Shown here one piece after another: positions 32,206 through 43,372 of a stretch of DNA of 64,000 nucleotides. Origin of the DNA: Williamsoniiplasma luminosum. Lineage in GTDB: Bacteria > Bacillota_I > Bacilli_A > Mycoplasmatales > Mycoplasmataceae. The translations under genes were made by a program, and so were the position numbers. The notes beneath the pieces were generated by a model. It was not told the origin of the DNA, made no database searches, and saw only the letters and a list, made by a program, of their open reading frames with translations. The stretch covers positions 1 through 64,000 of the forward strand of contig NZ_CP024963.1 of the NCBI RefSeq assembly GCF_002803985.1. Reading direction: 5' to 3'. Within the stretch, counting starts at the first letter, position 1, and each line of letters opens with the position of its first letter.

Positions 32206-33060
32206 TTATTTTATATGTTTTAAATAAAGTTTATATGTATTTTCCAATAATGTCACAATTGTCATGGGTCCCACCCCACCAGGCACGGGAGTGATTAATT
32301 TCGCTTTTTTGGCAACATTGACAAAATCAACATCACCAACTAATTTATTGGTTTTTTTATCTCTGATAATTCCAACATCAACAACCACAGCACCTTTTTT
32401 AACCATTTCAGCTTTGATAATAAATTTTTGACCAGTTGCTGAAATGATCAAATCCGCTTTGAGTGTATGATCACTAATTTTTTGGGTGTTAATATTGCAC
32501 ATTGTCACTGTCGCCCCCAAATTTGAAAGCATGACTGACAATGGTTTACCAACAATATTTGAAGTACCAATGACGGTGATATTTTTGCCTTTAATTTCGA
32601 CATCATAGGCATTTAATAAGGTGATAATTCCAAGGGGGGTTGAAGGAAAAATTGTCTCATGTCCTTGCAACATTTTACCTTGATTTTGATAATGAAAGCC
32701 ATCTACATCTTTTGATGGATCAATTGCTTGTAAATAGTCTTCTTCGTTAAATTTTTTAGGAATTGGTAATTGTAAAAGGACCCCATCAACATGATCATCA
32801 TGATTAATTTTTTGGATTTGATCATAAATAGTTTTAGTACTTACTTCAGCATCAAAGCGTAATAATTCAGCTTCGATTCCAACATCATTGGCTGCTACTA
32901 ATTTATGTTTAACATAAATTAAACTAGGTTCATCATCACCAATCAAAACCACAACCAGTTTTGGAGCTCTTTGATTTTTTTTAACATTTTGAGCAATTTT
33001 GGTTTTCAAAATTGCTCTGCGTTCTTGGGCGATTTTTTTGCCATCTAAAATTTGCATCAT
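32206..33060 (-). CDS. folD: Bifunctional methylene-THF dehydrogenase / cyclohydrolase
   Basis: Interconverts methylene-, methenyl- and formyl-tetrahydrofolate. It has 284 residues. YVKHKLVAANDVGIEAELL carries the catalytic Tyr-Lys region, VDGVLLQLPIP is present, and DVDGFHYQNQGKML, IGTSNIVGKPLSVML (cofactor site) and TPVPGGVGPMTIVTLLENT are diagnostic. The start is MM at 33060/33057. There is no Shine-Dalgarno sequence; the ktrB stop lies five bases upstream, so coupling is likely. Confidence 0.96.
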   Translation of the reverse strand: MMQILDGKKIAQERRAILKTKIAQNVKKNQRAPKLVVVLIGDDEPSLIYVKHKLVAANDVGIEAELLRFDAEVSTKTIYDQIQKINHDDHVDGVLLQLPIPKKFNEEDYLQAIDPSKDVDGFHYQNQGKMLQGHETIFPSTPLGIITLLNAYDVEIKGKNITVIGTSNIVGKPLSVMLSNLGATVTMCNINTQKISDHTLKADLIISATGQKFIIKAEMVKKGAVVVDVGIIRDKKTNKLVGDVDFVNVAKKAKLITPVPGGVGPMTIVTLLENTYKLYLKHIK

Positions 33061-33065
33061 ATTAC

Positions 33066-34727
33066 TTAACCAATTACGACATCTTCATCAAGATATCCGT
33101 ACCCTTTCTTTTGAGAAGGTTTAACAAAAACCAATAAGGTGTTTGAAATCCCTAATTGTCCTAAAAACATCACAACAATCACAACAATTTTTGAAAACGA
33201 ACCTAACCCGTACAGCATCTGATTCGTATCAAACGGGTTCATTCCGACGGTTCCAAAGGCGGATGATACCAGTGTCAGAATTTCAATAATCGTTGCATTT
33301 CCAACACTTCCCGGACCATAAGAACCATATTCTCTTAACGTGTCTCACGAATCAATAAAAATCATGATCACAGCTAATGAAACAATCACAATTGATAAAA
33401 ACAAAACAGCAAATGCTCTTTTAACAGTTGCTTCTGGAATTGTTTTTTTAAAGGCTGTGGTTTTGTTATTGTTTCGAACAACAGCTCAAGTTGCTAATAA
33501 TAAAATTGCAAATGTTGTTGTTCGAATTCCTCCAGCAGTTGATGATGGGGCCGAACCAATAAACATTAAGACTGATAAAATGGTTTTTGAACCAGCATTA
33601 AAATCATTGATCGGAATTGTTGAAAAACCGGCATTACGTGATGCGGTGGTGTTGAAAATAATATTCATCATTGATTCTCATCAAGGTCTAAAAACAGTTG
33701 GATCAACTTCTCCATTTGTCAGCCCATCAATTGTTGGATGGAAAATCAATGATGTTTCTTGGTTGGCAAATTCACTTGCAAAAACCATTAATGGTCCCAT
33801 AACAAAAAGGATTGAATAGATACAAAAATTTAACTTTGTAAACAAACTAAATGGAACAGTTTGACCTTGTTTTCTGGCTTTGATTTTTCTTCTAATATCA
33901 TGGAATGTTGGGTAACCCAATCCCCCAATTACTCACTCTGATAAGAAAACAATTTGAATTAAATATGAATGATGACCAGCAACGTTGTATGGTTGTAATG
34001 AACCATTTGAGACAATGTCAAAACCAGCATTATTCACAGCAGATGTTGAATGATAAATTGCAAATCATAATGATGTTGAAAAATTATGATGCGGATTAAT
34101 GGTTTGAATTCCAGGGATATCCATTGCTGGTGGTTCAAAAAAGAAACCAAAAAATAGCACAAAGGCTCCCATTAATTGCACGATGGTTAATCAAATAAAA
34201 CCATCACGAATCAATTCAATTGTTGAAGATGTGGTTGATGAACCACGTTCTGTTTTAGCAATGATTGTGTCATTTAAAGAAATTTTACGATGAATTGCTA
34301 AAAACAGAACAATTTTAAAAGTCAAAATTCCAATTCCCCCAGCTTCAATCAAAATCAAAGTTATTAATTGACCTCAAAATGAATAATCTGCTGAAACATT
34401 CAAAATGTTAATTCCAGTATCAGAAAATGCGGAAGAAGCTGTGAACACTCCAAGTAAAAAATTTCAATTATAGGCAGCTCCCGTTTCAGAAAGCACACCA
34501 GGAATAGTTAATAGAAAACCACCAAGCAAGACAACCAAAAAATAAATTAAAAAAATACGTCCAGAAATTTTAGATAATGGTCATGCTTTTTTTAATTTTC
34601 TAAATAATAATTCATTTCTTCTTCTTTTATCATCATGCAAAATTTCTTTTTCTGCTTCATTGATTTTGTAAAGTTTATGATTTATTTTTTTGGTTATTTT
34701 TTTACGTGGAGATTTAGGTGGTTTCAA
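33066..34727 (-). CDS. ktrB: Potassium uptake channel subunit, KtrB/TrkH family
   Basis: K+-conducting membrane subunit, 553 residues with about ten membrane helices. Four pore-loop repeats carry the selectivity segments SSAFSDTGIN, STSAVNNAGFD, TTASRNAGFS and SSAFGTVGMN. IGSAPSSTAGGIRT is also typical. No in-frame ATG lies near the N-terminus. TTG at 34727-34725 follows AAAGGGG by seven bases, with an in-frame TAA just upstream, so I take TTG as the start. The N-terminus is Lys/Arg-rich and cytoplasmic. ktrA, the gating subunit, diverges from the same promoter region. Confidence 0.93.
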
Positions 34728-34760
34728 AAGTTATCCCCTTTCTTAAAATAGATATAACTA

Positions 34761-34790
34761 ATTATATAATATTTTGAGATTTGGTATAAT
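34761..34790. promoter_or_regulatory. Divergent ktrB/ktrA promoters
   Basis: Plus strand: extended -10 TGGTATAAT (34782-34790) for ktrA. Minus strand: TATAAT (34766-34761) for ktrB. Both -35 regions are weak. The two -10 boxes overlap closely, so initiation on the two strands may compete. Confidence 0.65.
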
Positions 34791-34815
34791 TGATTTAGAA
34801 ATAAAAGAGGTTTAT

Positions 34816-35586
34816 ATGATCAAGAAAAAAAATTTTGCCATCATTGGTGCTTCTAACTTTGGAATTTCTGTTCTTTCAACTTTAATTGATAAAAAACAAA
34901 CAGTGACAATGTTGGACAGTGATGCGGAAAAATTAGAAAAAGCGATATCTGGTTTTGATACAGTTGATACGATTGTTTTGGATTCAACGAATAAAATTAA
35001 CCTAGCAAAACAAGGGATTGCTCAATATGATGGAGTGATTGTCGCTATGGGTTCAAATATTGAATCATCATTGATGACTGTCTTAAATTTAGTTGATTTA
35101 AAAGTTAAAAAAATATTTGTTAAAGCTCGAGATGACAAACACAAACGTGTGCTGCAAGCACTAGGTTTAAATGAAAATCAAATTATTACTCCAGATACAA
35201 TTGCTGGAAAAATTGTTGCGACTCGTGCAACTTTTGATATTGATGCAGACATTGAAGTTCAATCAATTGATGATGAATATATTTCAACAAGTTTATTTGT
35301 CAAATCTGAAGATGTGGTTGGAAAAACCTTGCAAGAAGCAGGAGTTTCAGCTTCAAAAGATTTTATTATTATTCAAATTAAACGTAAAGGAAAAATTTTG
35401 ATTCCTGATGATTATACAATTTTAAAATTTGATGATATTGTTGTTATTCTTGCCAAACCAGTTGTGATTAACGAATTGGCTTTAAAAATTCAAGGCGAAA
35501 TGCAAGAACCAACTGTTACATTAAAAGCTGGTTCAATTCTTGATGGGCATCCAACAATCACTTTAGAAGATACAAGAAAAAAATAA
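34816..35586 (+). CDS. ktrA: Potassium uptake regulatory subunit KtrA (RCK domain)
   Basis: Cytoplasmic nucleotide-binding subunit that gates KtrB, 256 residues. The RCK_N Rossmann motif is AIIGASNFGISVLSTL, followed by the acidic residue at the end of the second strand (MLDSD); an RCK_C domain (about 140-225) follows. The start at 34816 (MIKKKNFAIIG) is preferred over an in-frame ATG at 34774 because AAAGAGG lies just before it and 34774 falls upstream of the -10 box. Confidence 0.93.
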   Translation: MIKKKNFAIIGASNFGISVLSTLIDKKQTVTMLDSDAEKLEKAISGFDTVDTIVLDSTNKINLAKQGIAQYDGVIVAMGSNIESSLMTVLNLVDLKVKKIFVKARDDKHKRVLQALGLNENQIITPDTIAGKIVATRATFDIDADIEVQSIDDEYISTSLFVKSEDVVGKTLQEAGVSASKDFIIIQIKRKGKILIPDDYTILKFDDIVVILAKPVVINELALKIQGEMQEPTVTLKAGSILDGHPTITLEDTRKK

Positions 35587-35606
35587 TCCATTGGATTATT
35601 TTTTTG
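35579..35606. terminator. Terminator between ktrA and the DUF4430 gene
   Basis: The stem AATAATCC/GGATTATT overlaps the ktrA stop and has T-rich flanks on both strands. It can serve both convergent transcripts. Confidence 0.8.
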
Positions 35607-35611
35607 AATCA

Positions 35612-36112
35612 TTACTTAATTGGTGTGTATGTAAAATCAATTCTTAGAAAATCAACTAAATAAATATCAGCCAAACCGGTGTCTTTGTTTAGTGATCAAA
35701 AATTCTTTGAATCTCCATTCAAACCATTAATTCCCATTAACATTCCACCCATACCTGGATAGACTTTAAAAGTCATTTTTAACTCTTCTCTATTAGCATC
35801 TAAATATTCATAAGCTGTTTTCCCAAATCAAGAAACATCCAATGTTTTATCAAAATTTAAATATCCTTTTTCGTTTTCTTTGATTTGTGTTGGACCCCAT
35901 TCGGGATGTTTGGTATAACTTTTCATCACTAAATGCACATCACGAGTTCTTAATTGTGATTTTAAATTACTGTATTGAATAAAGGCAAATGCTGATAAAG
36001 CAAAAGCAATCACAAGCATCACTGCCATGACAATGATGGTGATTTTAAATTTCTTGTTGTTTTGTTGAGGTTGTTGAGGTTCTTGTGCTTGTTGAGGTTG
36101 TTGGTTTTCCAT
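35612..36112 (-). CDS. Membrane-anchored DUF4430-like protein
   Basis: 166 residues. A Gln/Pro-rich N-terminus (1-20), a membrane anchor (about 23-48) and an outer domain ending WSLNKDTGLADIYLVDFLRIDFTY. The C-terminal pattern (YLD…GMGGMLMGINGLNGD…WSL) resembles DUF4430, a transcobalamin-C-terminal-like fold. It follows an ECF S-component under a cobalamin riboswitch, so it may capture cobalamin or a related corrinoid at the surface; that is inference from context. Its first 68 bp overlap the upstream gene. Confidence 0.75.
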
Positions 36113-36671
36113 CTTCTAAACCCTTCGTTTCTATTTTTATATTGGTTTTATTCACAAAAATTTTAGGGATGTAACTTTTCATCACTTTCATCACAGGAAT
36201 GATTAAAGCAACACCAATCAACATGTTGGCAACACCATGAATTAAATCAAAACTAAAGCCAGCAATTCAATATGCCATTGCCCCACTTACACCATAAAAC
36301 ATCATTCAAACACCGGTGTTTAGTGTTCCGAAAGCAAAACCAAAAACAGTCATAATAATGACTCCGATTCATCAATGTTTTAAAATTGCTTTTTTGAAAA
36401 CTAAATTAATCAATAGGACAAAAATCGGTCAAATGATCATATAAAAAACAACTCAATCACCAAAACCATAAGTCACAAATTCAAGAACATTAAAACAAAT
36501 TGCAACTGTTAAAATGGCTCAAAGCGGCATGAATAAAGCCCCAATTAAAAAGAGAAATGTGACTAATTCAACATTCGGTAAAAACGATAACGCAACTTGC
36601 AAACTATAAATTAAAGCTGTGTAAATCGCGATGAAAACAATTCTAATTGTTGTGAATTTATAATTGATCAT
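36045..36671 (-). CDS. ECF transporter S component, probably cobalamin or corrinoid
   Basis: Predicted substrate-binding membrane subunit, 208 residues with about six hydrophobic segments (IRIVFIAIYTALIYSLQVAL at the start). It must borrow EcfA/A'/T from elsewhere; none is in the window. The cobalamin riboswitch upstream supports B12 specificity. The start MINYKF at 36671 has AAAGGAG ten bases upstream. The Ser/Thr-rich tail (GKPTTSTSTRTSTTSTKQQEI) is encoded in the same DNA as the N-terminus of the next gene, in another frame. Confidence 0.8.
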
Positions 36672-36765
36672 TTTTTTAATTCTCCTTTCGAGATAATAAA
36701 GTAACAATCAAATTAATTTGATTGTTAGATTTGAGAGCAAACATCTTACTCTAAATTTTTGGAAT

Positions 36766-36985
36766 AAAAACACGATTTAAATAAATCGTGGTCGTGTTTG
36801 GAAAAAGAAAATTTAACCAACTTTTTCTGACCAGGAAAAAGAATAATTGTAGAAAGATAATAGGTCTCCTGACTCAAGTTCATCTCAATTATCGCCTTCT
36901 CGGTTTCCCAATGGCCTGGATAATTGATCCCTTTTACAGTTGCTGGTACAGTTTTGGCATTTAACCAAATTCCCTTAACATTACT
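36766..36985 (-). ncRNA. Cobalamin riboswitch with intrinsic terminator
   Basis: On the minus strand the aptamer shows AAGGGAATTTGGTTAAATGCC-like entry bases (36976-36956), CTGTACCAGCAACTGTAA, GCCATTGGG, GAAGGCG…TGAGATGAA and the B12 box AGTCAGGAGACCT (36874-36862). A terminator follows: CACGATTT, 4-nt loop, AAATCGTG (36790-36771) and five U residues. This fits transcriptional repression by bound cobalamin. It stands 94 bp before the ECF S-component. Confidence 0.93.
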
Positions 36986-37090
36986 TTTCTGTTTTTATTG
37001 CCTTATTATTTTCTCACATTTTTTTCAAGTTAATTTTAAAAATGAAAAATTTGATAAAGATTTAAAAATATTGTATTTAATCAAATATGT

Positions 37091-37120
37091 AAAAATTCTC
37101 CAAGTGATAGGAGAATTTTT
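37091..37120. terminator. Terminator after the broken membrane-protein gene
   Basis: An 11-bp stem AAAAATTCTCC/GGAGAATTTTT with an 8-nt loop is U-rich on both strands. It separates the pseudogene from the riboswitch unit. Confidence 0.85.
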
Positions 37121-37129
37121 AAAATTAAT

Positions 37130-37954
37130 TTATTTTGGTAGTTGAACTGAGTTTTTATAATGGAAAAAGTTTTGAATTGCCGCGTTTTTTAATTCATATA
37201 AATGAACTTGTTTTTCATTTATAACAATGTTATTAATATGAAGTTTTTCCATTCATCAAATAAAATTACCAACATTTCTTAAATAGATAAGAAATATCTC
37301 AATTTCCTTTATTGGCTTGTTTTTGATTGATAACTTCATAAGTTTTTTTTGACATTTTTTTAAGTCGGAATTTAATTTACCTTCAAACAGATCAACTTTA
37401 ATTTTTACAAAAGTTGAAGGAATAATTCAAGCAATTAATGGTACACAAAACGAATATATCATTAACCAATGTGAATTTTTTACAGAAATTATGTTTAGTT
37501 GATTAGAAGTAACATCTAAATTAAAATTTTCTTGAGCAAATTTGTTTGTTGATTCTAAATCATTATTAGAATATAGCTTATTTTTTGATCAAATTAAAGT
37601 GTTGTTTCTTCATCAAAACCATAGACTAACCAATACGTGAAAAACTAAAAGACTAATACTTATAGCAAAAAAGATTGTTATTTCTTTTTTTCGTTAACTT
37701 AGTTCCAAGAATTACTCAACAAGCAAATATTATAAAAATTAATCAAGCAATAAATATAAAAATAGCGTAGTACATTAGTGATTTAAGTTTTTCGGTTTTC
37801 AAATATAAAGGAAATTCATTAAAATCAATTTGATCTTTGAACATATTGAAAATCGCTTTTTGTTTTATTACTCTGTATACTTGTGTTATGTAATTGTGCA
37901 AAGAATACAAAGCAATGTTAAACAAGAATAAAGAGTTGTAATAGCAACTAACAT
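37130..37954 (-). pseudogene. Frameshifted multi-pass membrane protein, unknown family
   Basis: A strong Shine-Dalgarno sequence (GGAGGTGG) precedes ATG 37954, but that frame stops after 22 hydrophobic residues (MLVAITTLYSC…). The reading continues in a second frame (about 37653-37940: …QIDFNEFPLYLKTEKLKSL, then a hydrophobic helix) and returns to the first frame after a run of seven T (A on the coding strand) at 37685-37691 (KKEITIFFAISISLLVFHV… to …NSVQLPK, TAA 37130). About four hydrophobic segments are visible. Two compensating shifts suggest decay; slippage at the A-run is an alternative. I do not recognise the family. Confidence 0.7.
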
Positions 37955-38054
37955 ATTATTTCCACCTCCAATAAATTTTTTGATTAAATTTCATATTTTA
38001 TAGTAATATTTTATTCTCAAAACATCTATTAATCATGTTTATGCTGAAATTTTT

Positions 38055-38097
38055 AAAAAAACACTAGCAAAATAACCGAAGTTAGTTTGCTAGTGTT
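38055..38097 (-). terminator. Terminator of the ligA-gatCAB transcript
   Basis: A 12-bp stem AACACTAGCAAA/TTTGCTAGTGTT with a loop of about 14 nt is followed on the minus strand by a U-tract, 12 bp past the gatB stop. Confidence 0.85.
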
Positions 38098-38108
38098 TGG
38101 CGCTATTT

Positions 38109-39542
38109 TTAGTTTTTTAAATGTTTCAACAAAATATCGTTGGCGATATCTGGATGAACATTGCCTTGAGTTTCTTTCATCAATAGTCCCATGATTGTTT
38201 TTAAAACACGTTCTGGTCGTTCATTGAATTGTTTCAACAATTCTTGGTTAGCTTGTAAAATAGGTTCTAATAAATCTTGAATAATAATTGGATCACTAAT
38301 TAATTTCAAATTATTTTCCTCAATTATTTGATCAACAGTTTTAATATCTTCATTCATAATAATTGGGAAAATAGTTTTAACATGTTTTGATGAAATAATT
38401 CCATCATTTAAATGATTAACTAGACTTGCTAAATTTTTAGGTGTTAATTTAATTTGATCAATTGTTAAATTATTTTTATTTAATTCAGAAAGAATATCAG
38501 TAATTAAAAACTTCACAACTTTATTCGCATCATTGGTTAACTTAATCGTTGCTTCAAAAAAATTTGTTAGTTCTAAACTTGATAAAATAATATTCATATC
38601 ATGAACTTCTAAACCCAATTGTTCCACAAATTTTTTTCTTTTAACACTTGGTAGTTCTGGAGAATTGGCAATCACTTGATCAATTCATTTTTGATCAAGT
38701 TGAATTGGAGCAATGTTTGGTTCGGTAAAATATTTATAGTCAATTGCCCCAGCTTTAGCTCTCATTTGCACTGTTTGTTGAGTGGTTTCATCAAATCTTC
38801 GGGTTTCTTGTTCAACAATTCCATTTTTTAATAAAATTTCTTGTTGGCGTTCAACTTCAAATTCAATTGCTTTTTTAATGTTAGCAATTGAATTTAAATT
38901 TTTAATTTCAACTTTATTTGAAAAGGTTGTAGTCCCAAATGGACGAAGTGAAATGTTGACATCACAACGTAATGATCCTTCATACATTTTGACATCACTA
39001 ATCCCTAAAAATAGTAAGATTTCTCTTAAATTATTTACATATTCCATTGCTTCATCAGCACTTCTTATCACTGGTTTGGTCACAATTTCGACCAAACCAA
39101 TGCCACTACGATTGTAATCAATAAATGTTAAATCACCTTTATGAATTTGTTTGGCTGTATCTTCTTCAATGTGCAATCTTTCGATTTCAATATTTTTTTT
39201 AATTCCATGAACTTCGATTTCTAAAATTCCTTCACTTCCAATTGGGCAATATTGTTGGGTAATTTGAAAACCTTTAACTAAATCTGGATAAAAATAATTT
39301 TTACGATCAAATTTTACTAATGGATCCAATTTCATTTTTAAAGCATTAACAGCTAAGATTGCTAATTCAATCCCTCTTTTATTAACGGTCGGCATTGCTC
39401 CAGGATAACCTAAATCAACTTCATTGATCATTGTATTTGGAGTTGCTCCAAAACCAACTTGGGCAGAAGAAAACATTTTACTGTTCGTTTTTAATTCAAC
39501 ATGGTTTTCAATTCCAATGATAATTTCAAAATTATTAATCAT
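38109..39542 (-). CDS. gatB: Asp-tRNA(Asn)/Glu-tRNA(Gln) amidotransferase subunit B
   Basis: Tail-binding and kinase subunit of the amidotransferase that makes Gln-tRNA(Gln) from Glu-tRNA(Gln). It has 477 residues. Motifs are IIIGIENHVELKT, FDRKNYFYPDL, DYNRSGIGLVEIVTKP, SLRCDVNISLRP and the C-terminal YqeY-like tail domain. The start at 39542 has GGGGGAT upstream and overlaps the end of gatA by 8 bp. A TGA at 38676-38684 is Trp. asnS is present at 57305, so the main role is probably Gln-tRNA synthesis. Confidence 0.96.
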
Positions 39543-40998
39543 ATTTTTTATCCCCCACAATTCTATCTTTAATTCCAATAATATCTTCTAAAACTTTTGC
39601 TGCTTGCAAAAGTTTTTTATCTTGATAAACTCCAGCATTTAAGTTAATTCCAATCGGCATCGCTTCTTCTGTTGTAAAAGGAATTGTGATTGAAGGAATC
39701 CCGGCAAAATTTCCCATCACTAAAATGTCATGTAAGAAATCTGAATCAGCTTTTTCGTCATCTTCTAAAGCTGTTTCAATTAAGGGAGCTGGTTGAAATG
39801 ATGGTGGCAGAATCAAAATATCATCACTTGCTAAAATATCATTTAAAGCATTGGCGATTAATCTTCGCACACGTTTAGCTTTTAAGAAATAGAGGTCTTG
39901 ATTTTCTTGTTTTAAATTTAATGAACCAATTACAAATCGACGTTTAACAATTTCACCAAGATATTTTGAACGAGAATTAATCATAATTTGAGCATAATTT
40001 TCACCTTCAGCTCTCATCCCAAATCCCATTCCTGAAAGGTTTGCATGTGATGAAATTGCTTCAGGATAAGAAATCATCATATACACAGGATTAATCGTGT
40101 TCAATAAATCAAGATCAAAACTGACTTCATTTACCTCATATCCTTTTGCTTTTAACTTATTAAATAACTGTTCATATTTGCGTTTGATTTTTTCAGGCAA
40201 ATGTTCTTGAACTTCTTTTAAATAAGCAAATTTAGTGGTTGGTTTTAAGTCATTAATGTCCTTTAAAAAATCTTGATCACGAGTTTCGAATGAAGTAAAA
40301 TCTTTGTCATCTTTTTTGAAAGTCACATCTGCGATCAAAGCCATATCATCAACATTTCTTGTGAAAAATCCAGCATGATCTAAACTTGGTGCATAAGGAA
40401 TCACTCCATAACGAGAGATAGCTCCATATGTTGGTTTAAAACCAACAATCCCCACATAACTTGCGGGTTTTCGAATTGAATCACCAGTATCTGTTCCTAA
40501 CGAAAATGGAACAAGACCCTTGGCAACAGCATAAACAGAACCAGATGAAGAACCACCGATTTGTCTTTTTTGATCATACGGATTTGAAATTTCTCCATAT
40601 GCTGAATGCAATCCGGTTCCACCCATTCCTAATTCATCCAACGTTACTTTACCTGCCATCATTGCTTGATTTTGGTTTAACAATTCAACAATTGTCGCAT
40701 TAAAATTTGGAATGTAATTAGATAGAATTTTAGACCCTGCAGTTGTTCTAATATTTTTGGTTGAAAAATTATCTTTTGCTACATACGGTATTCCATATAA
40801 AAGATTATTTGGATCAAAATTTTGATCCAAATACTGAGCATATCTCAGCATATCATCTGTTGGTAAAGTGATCAAAAAATTTGGTTGATCATCTTTTTGC
40901 ATTTCTTCAATCACTTGCTTGGTCAAATCAAGAGCGGTGATTTTTTTGGTTCTTAAAAGTTCATGCAATTCTCTTATGCTTAAATTTTTATAATTCAT
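39535..40998 (-). CDS. gatA: Asp-tRNA(Asn)/Glu-tRNA(Gln) amidotransferase subunit A
   Basis: Amidase subunit that releases ammonia from glutamine. It has 487 residues. The catalytic Ser-cisSer-Lys triad lies in GIPYVAKDNF (Lys) and IGGSSSGSVYAVAKG, followed by SLGTDTGDSIRKPASYVGIVGFKPTYG. GGTGGTG precedes the ATG, which overlaps the gatC stop (TAATG). Confidence 0.97.
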   Translation of the reverse strand: MNYKNLSIRELHELLRTKKITALDLTKQVIEEMQKDDQPNFLITLPTDDMLRYAQYLDQNFDPNNLLYGIPYVAKDNFSTKNIRTTAGSKILSNYIPNFNATIVELLNQNQAMMAGKVTLDELGMGGTGLHSAYGEISNPYDQKRQIGGSSSGSVYAVAKGLVPFSLGTDTGDSIRKPASYVGIVGFKPTYGAISRYGVIPYAPSLDHAGFFTRNVDDMALIADVTFKKDDKDFTSFETRDQDFLKDINDLKPTTKFAYLKEVQEHLPEKIKRKYEQLFNKLKAKGYEVNEVSFDLDLLNTINPVYMMISYPEAISSHANLSGMGFGMRAEGENYAQIMINSRSKYLGEIVKRRFVIGSLNLKQENQDLYFLKAKRVRRLIANALNDILASDDILILPPSFQPAPLIETALEDDEKADSDFLHDILVMGNFAGIPSITIPFTTEEAMPIGINLNAGVYQDKKLLQAAKVLEDIIGIKDRIVGDKKYD

Positions 40999-41289
40999 TA
41001 TTTCACCACCTTTGTAATCACAACAAAGTCATCAATTGTTTGTGGTGCATTATCTAAGACAATTTTTTGATCAATATTTCTAGATTCTGAATCTTCACGT
41101 AAAAATGTATGTGCATTTTCTAATGGGTAGTGCATCGCACTAATTCCATCAGTGTTGATGTTTAAAACCTTGGCAAATTTTTCTTTAATCAAATCATCAA
41201 TTGAAGCTATCATCTCAATCTCTTCTTCATTTAATTCAAGCATAATATCATTTGCAAGTTCTTTTATATAGTCCTCATTTAAGTCATGT

Positions 41290-41306
<17 letters not shown>
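40998..41306 (-). CDS. gatC: Asp-tRNA(Asn)/Glu-tRNA(Gln) amidotransferase subunit C
   Basis: Small stabilising subunit of GatCAB, up to 102 residues. The C-terminal HTFLREDSE motif is typical of GatC. Two starts compete: ATG 41306 is only three bases from AGGAG, while ATG 41300 (MKNKHDLNEDY) has nine bases and is the better site. Both lie within the end of ligA, so the genes are coupled. Confidence 0.9.
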
Positions 41307-43302
<1,996 letters not shown>

Positions 43303-43372
43303 CTTGTGTTATCTTTCTACTATCAATTATATCAATTATGAGTTTTTTTCTTGGAAAAATCCATGAAAAAAA

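Noticed and set aside
33340-33819. 159-residue plus-strand frame opposite ktrB
   Set aside because: The minus strand has full KtrB pore motifs through the same DNA; the plus frame has no recognisable protein features or ribosome site.
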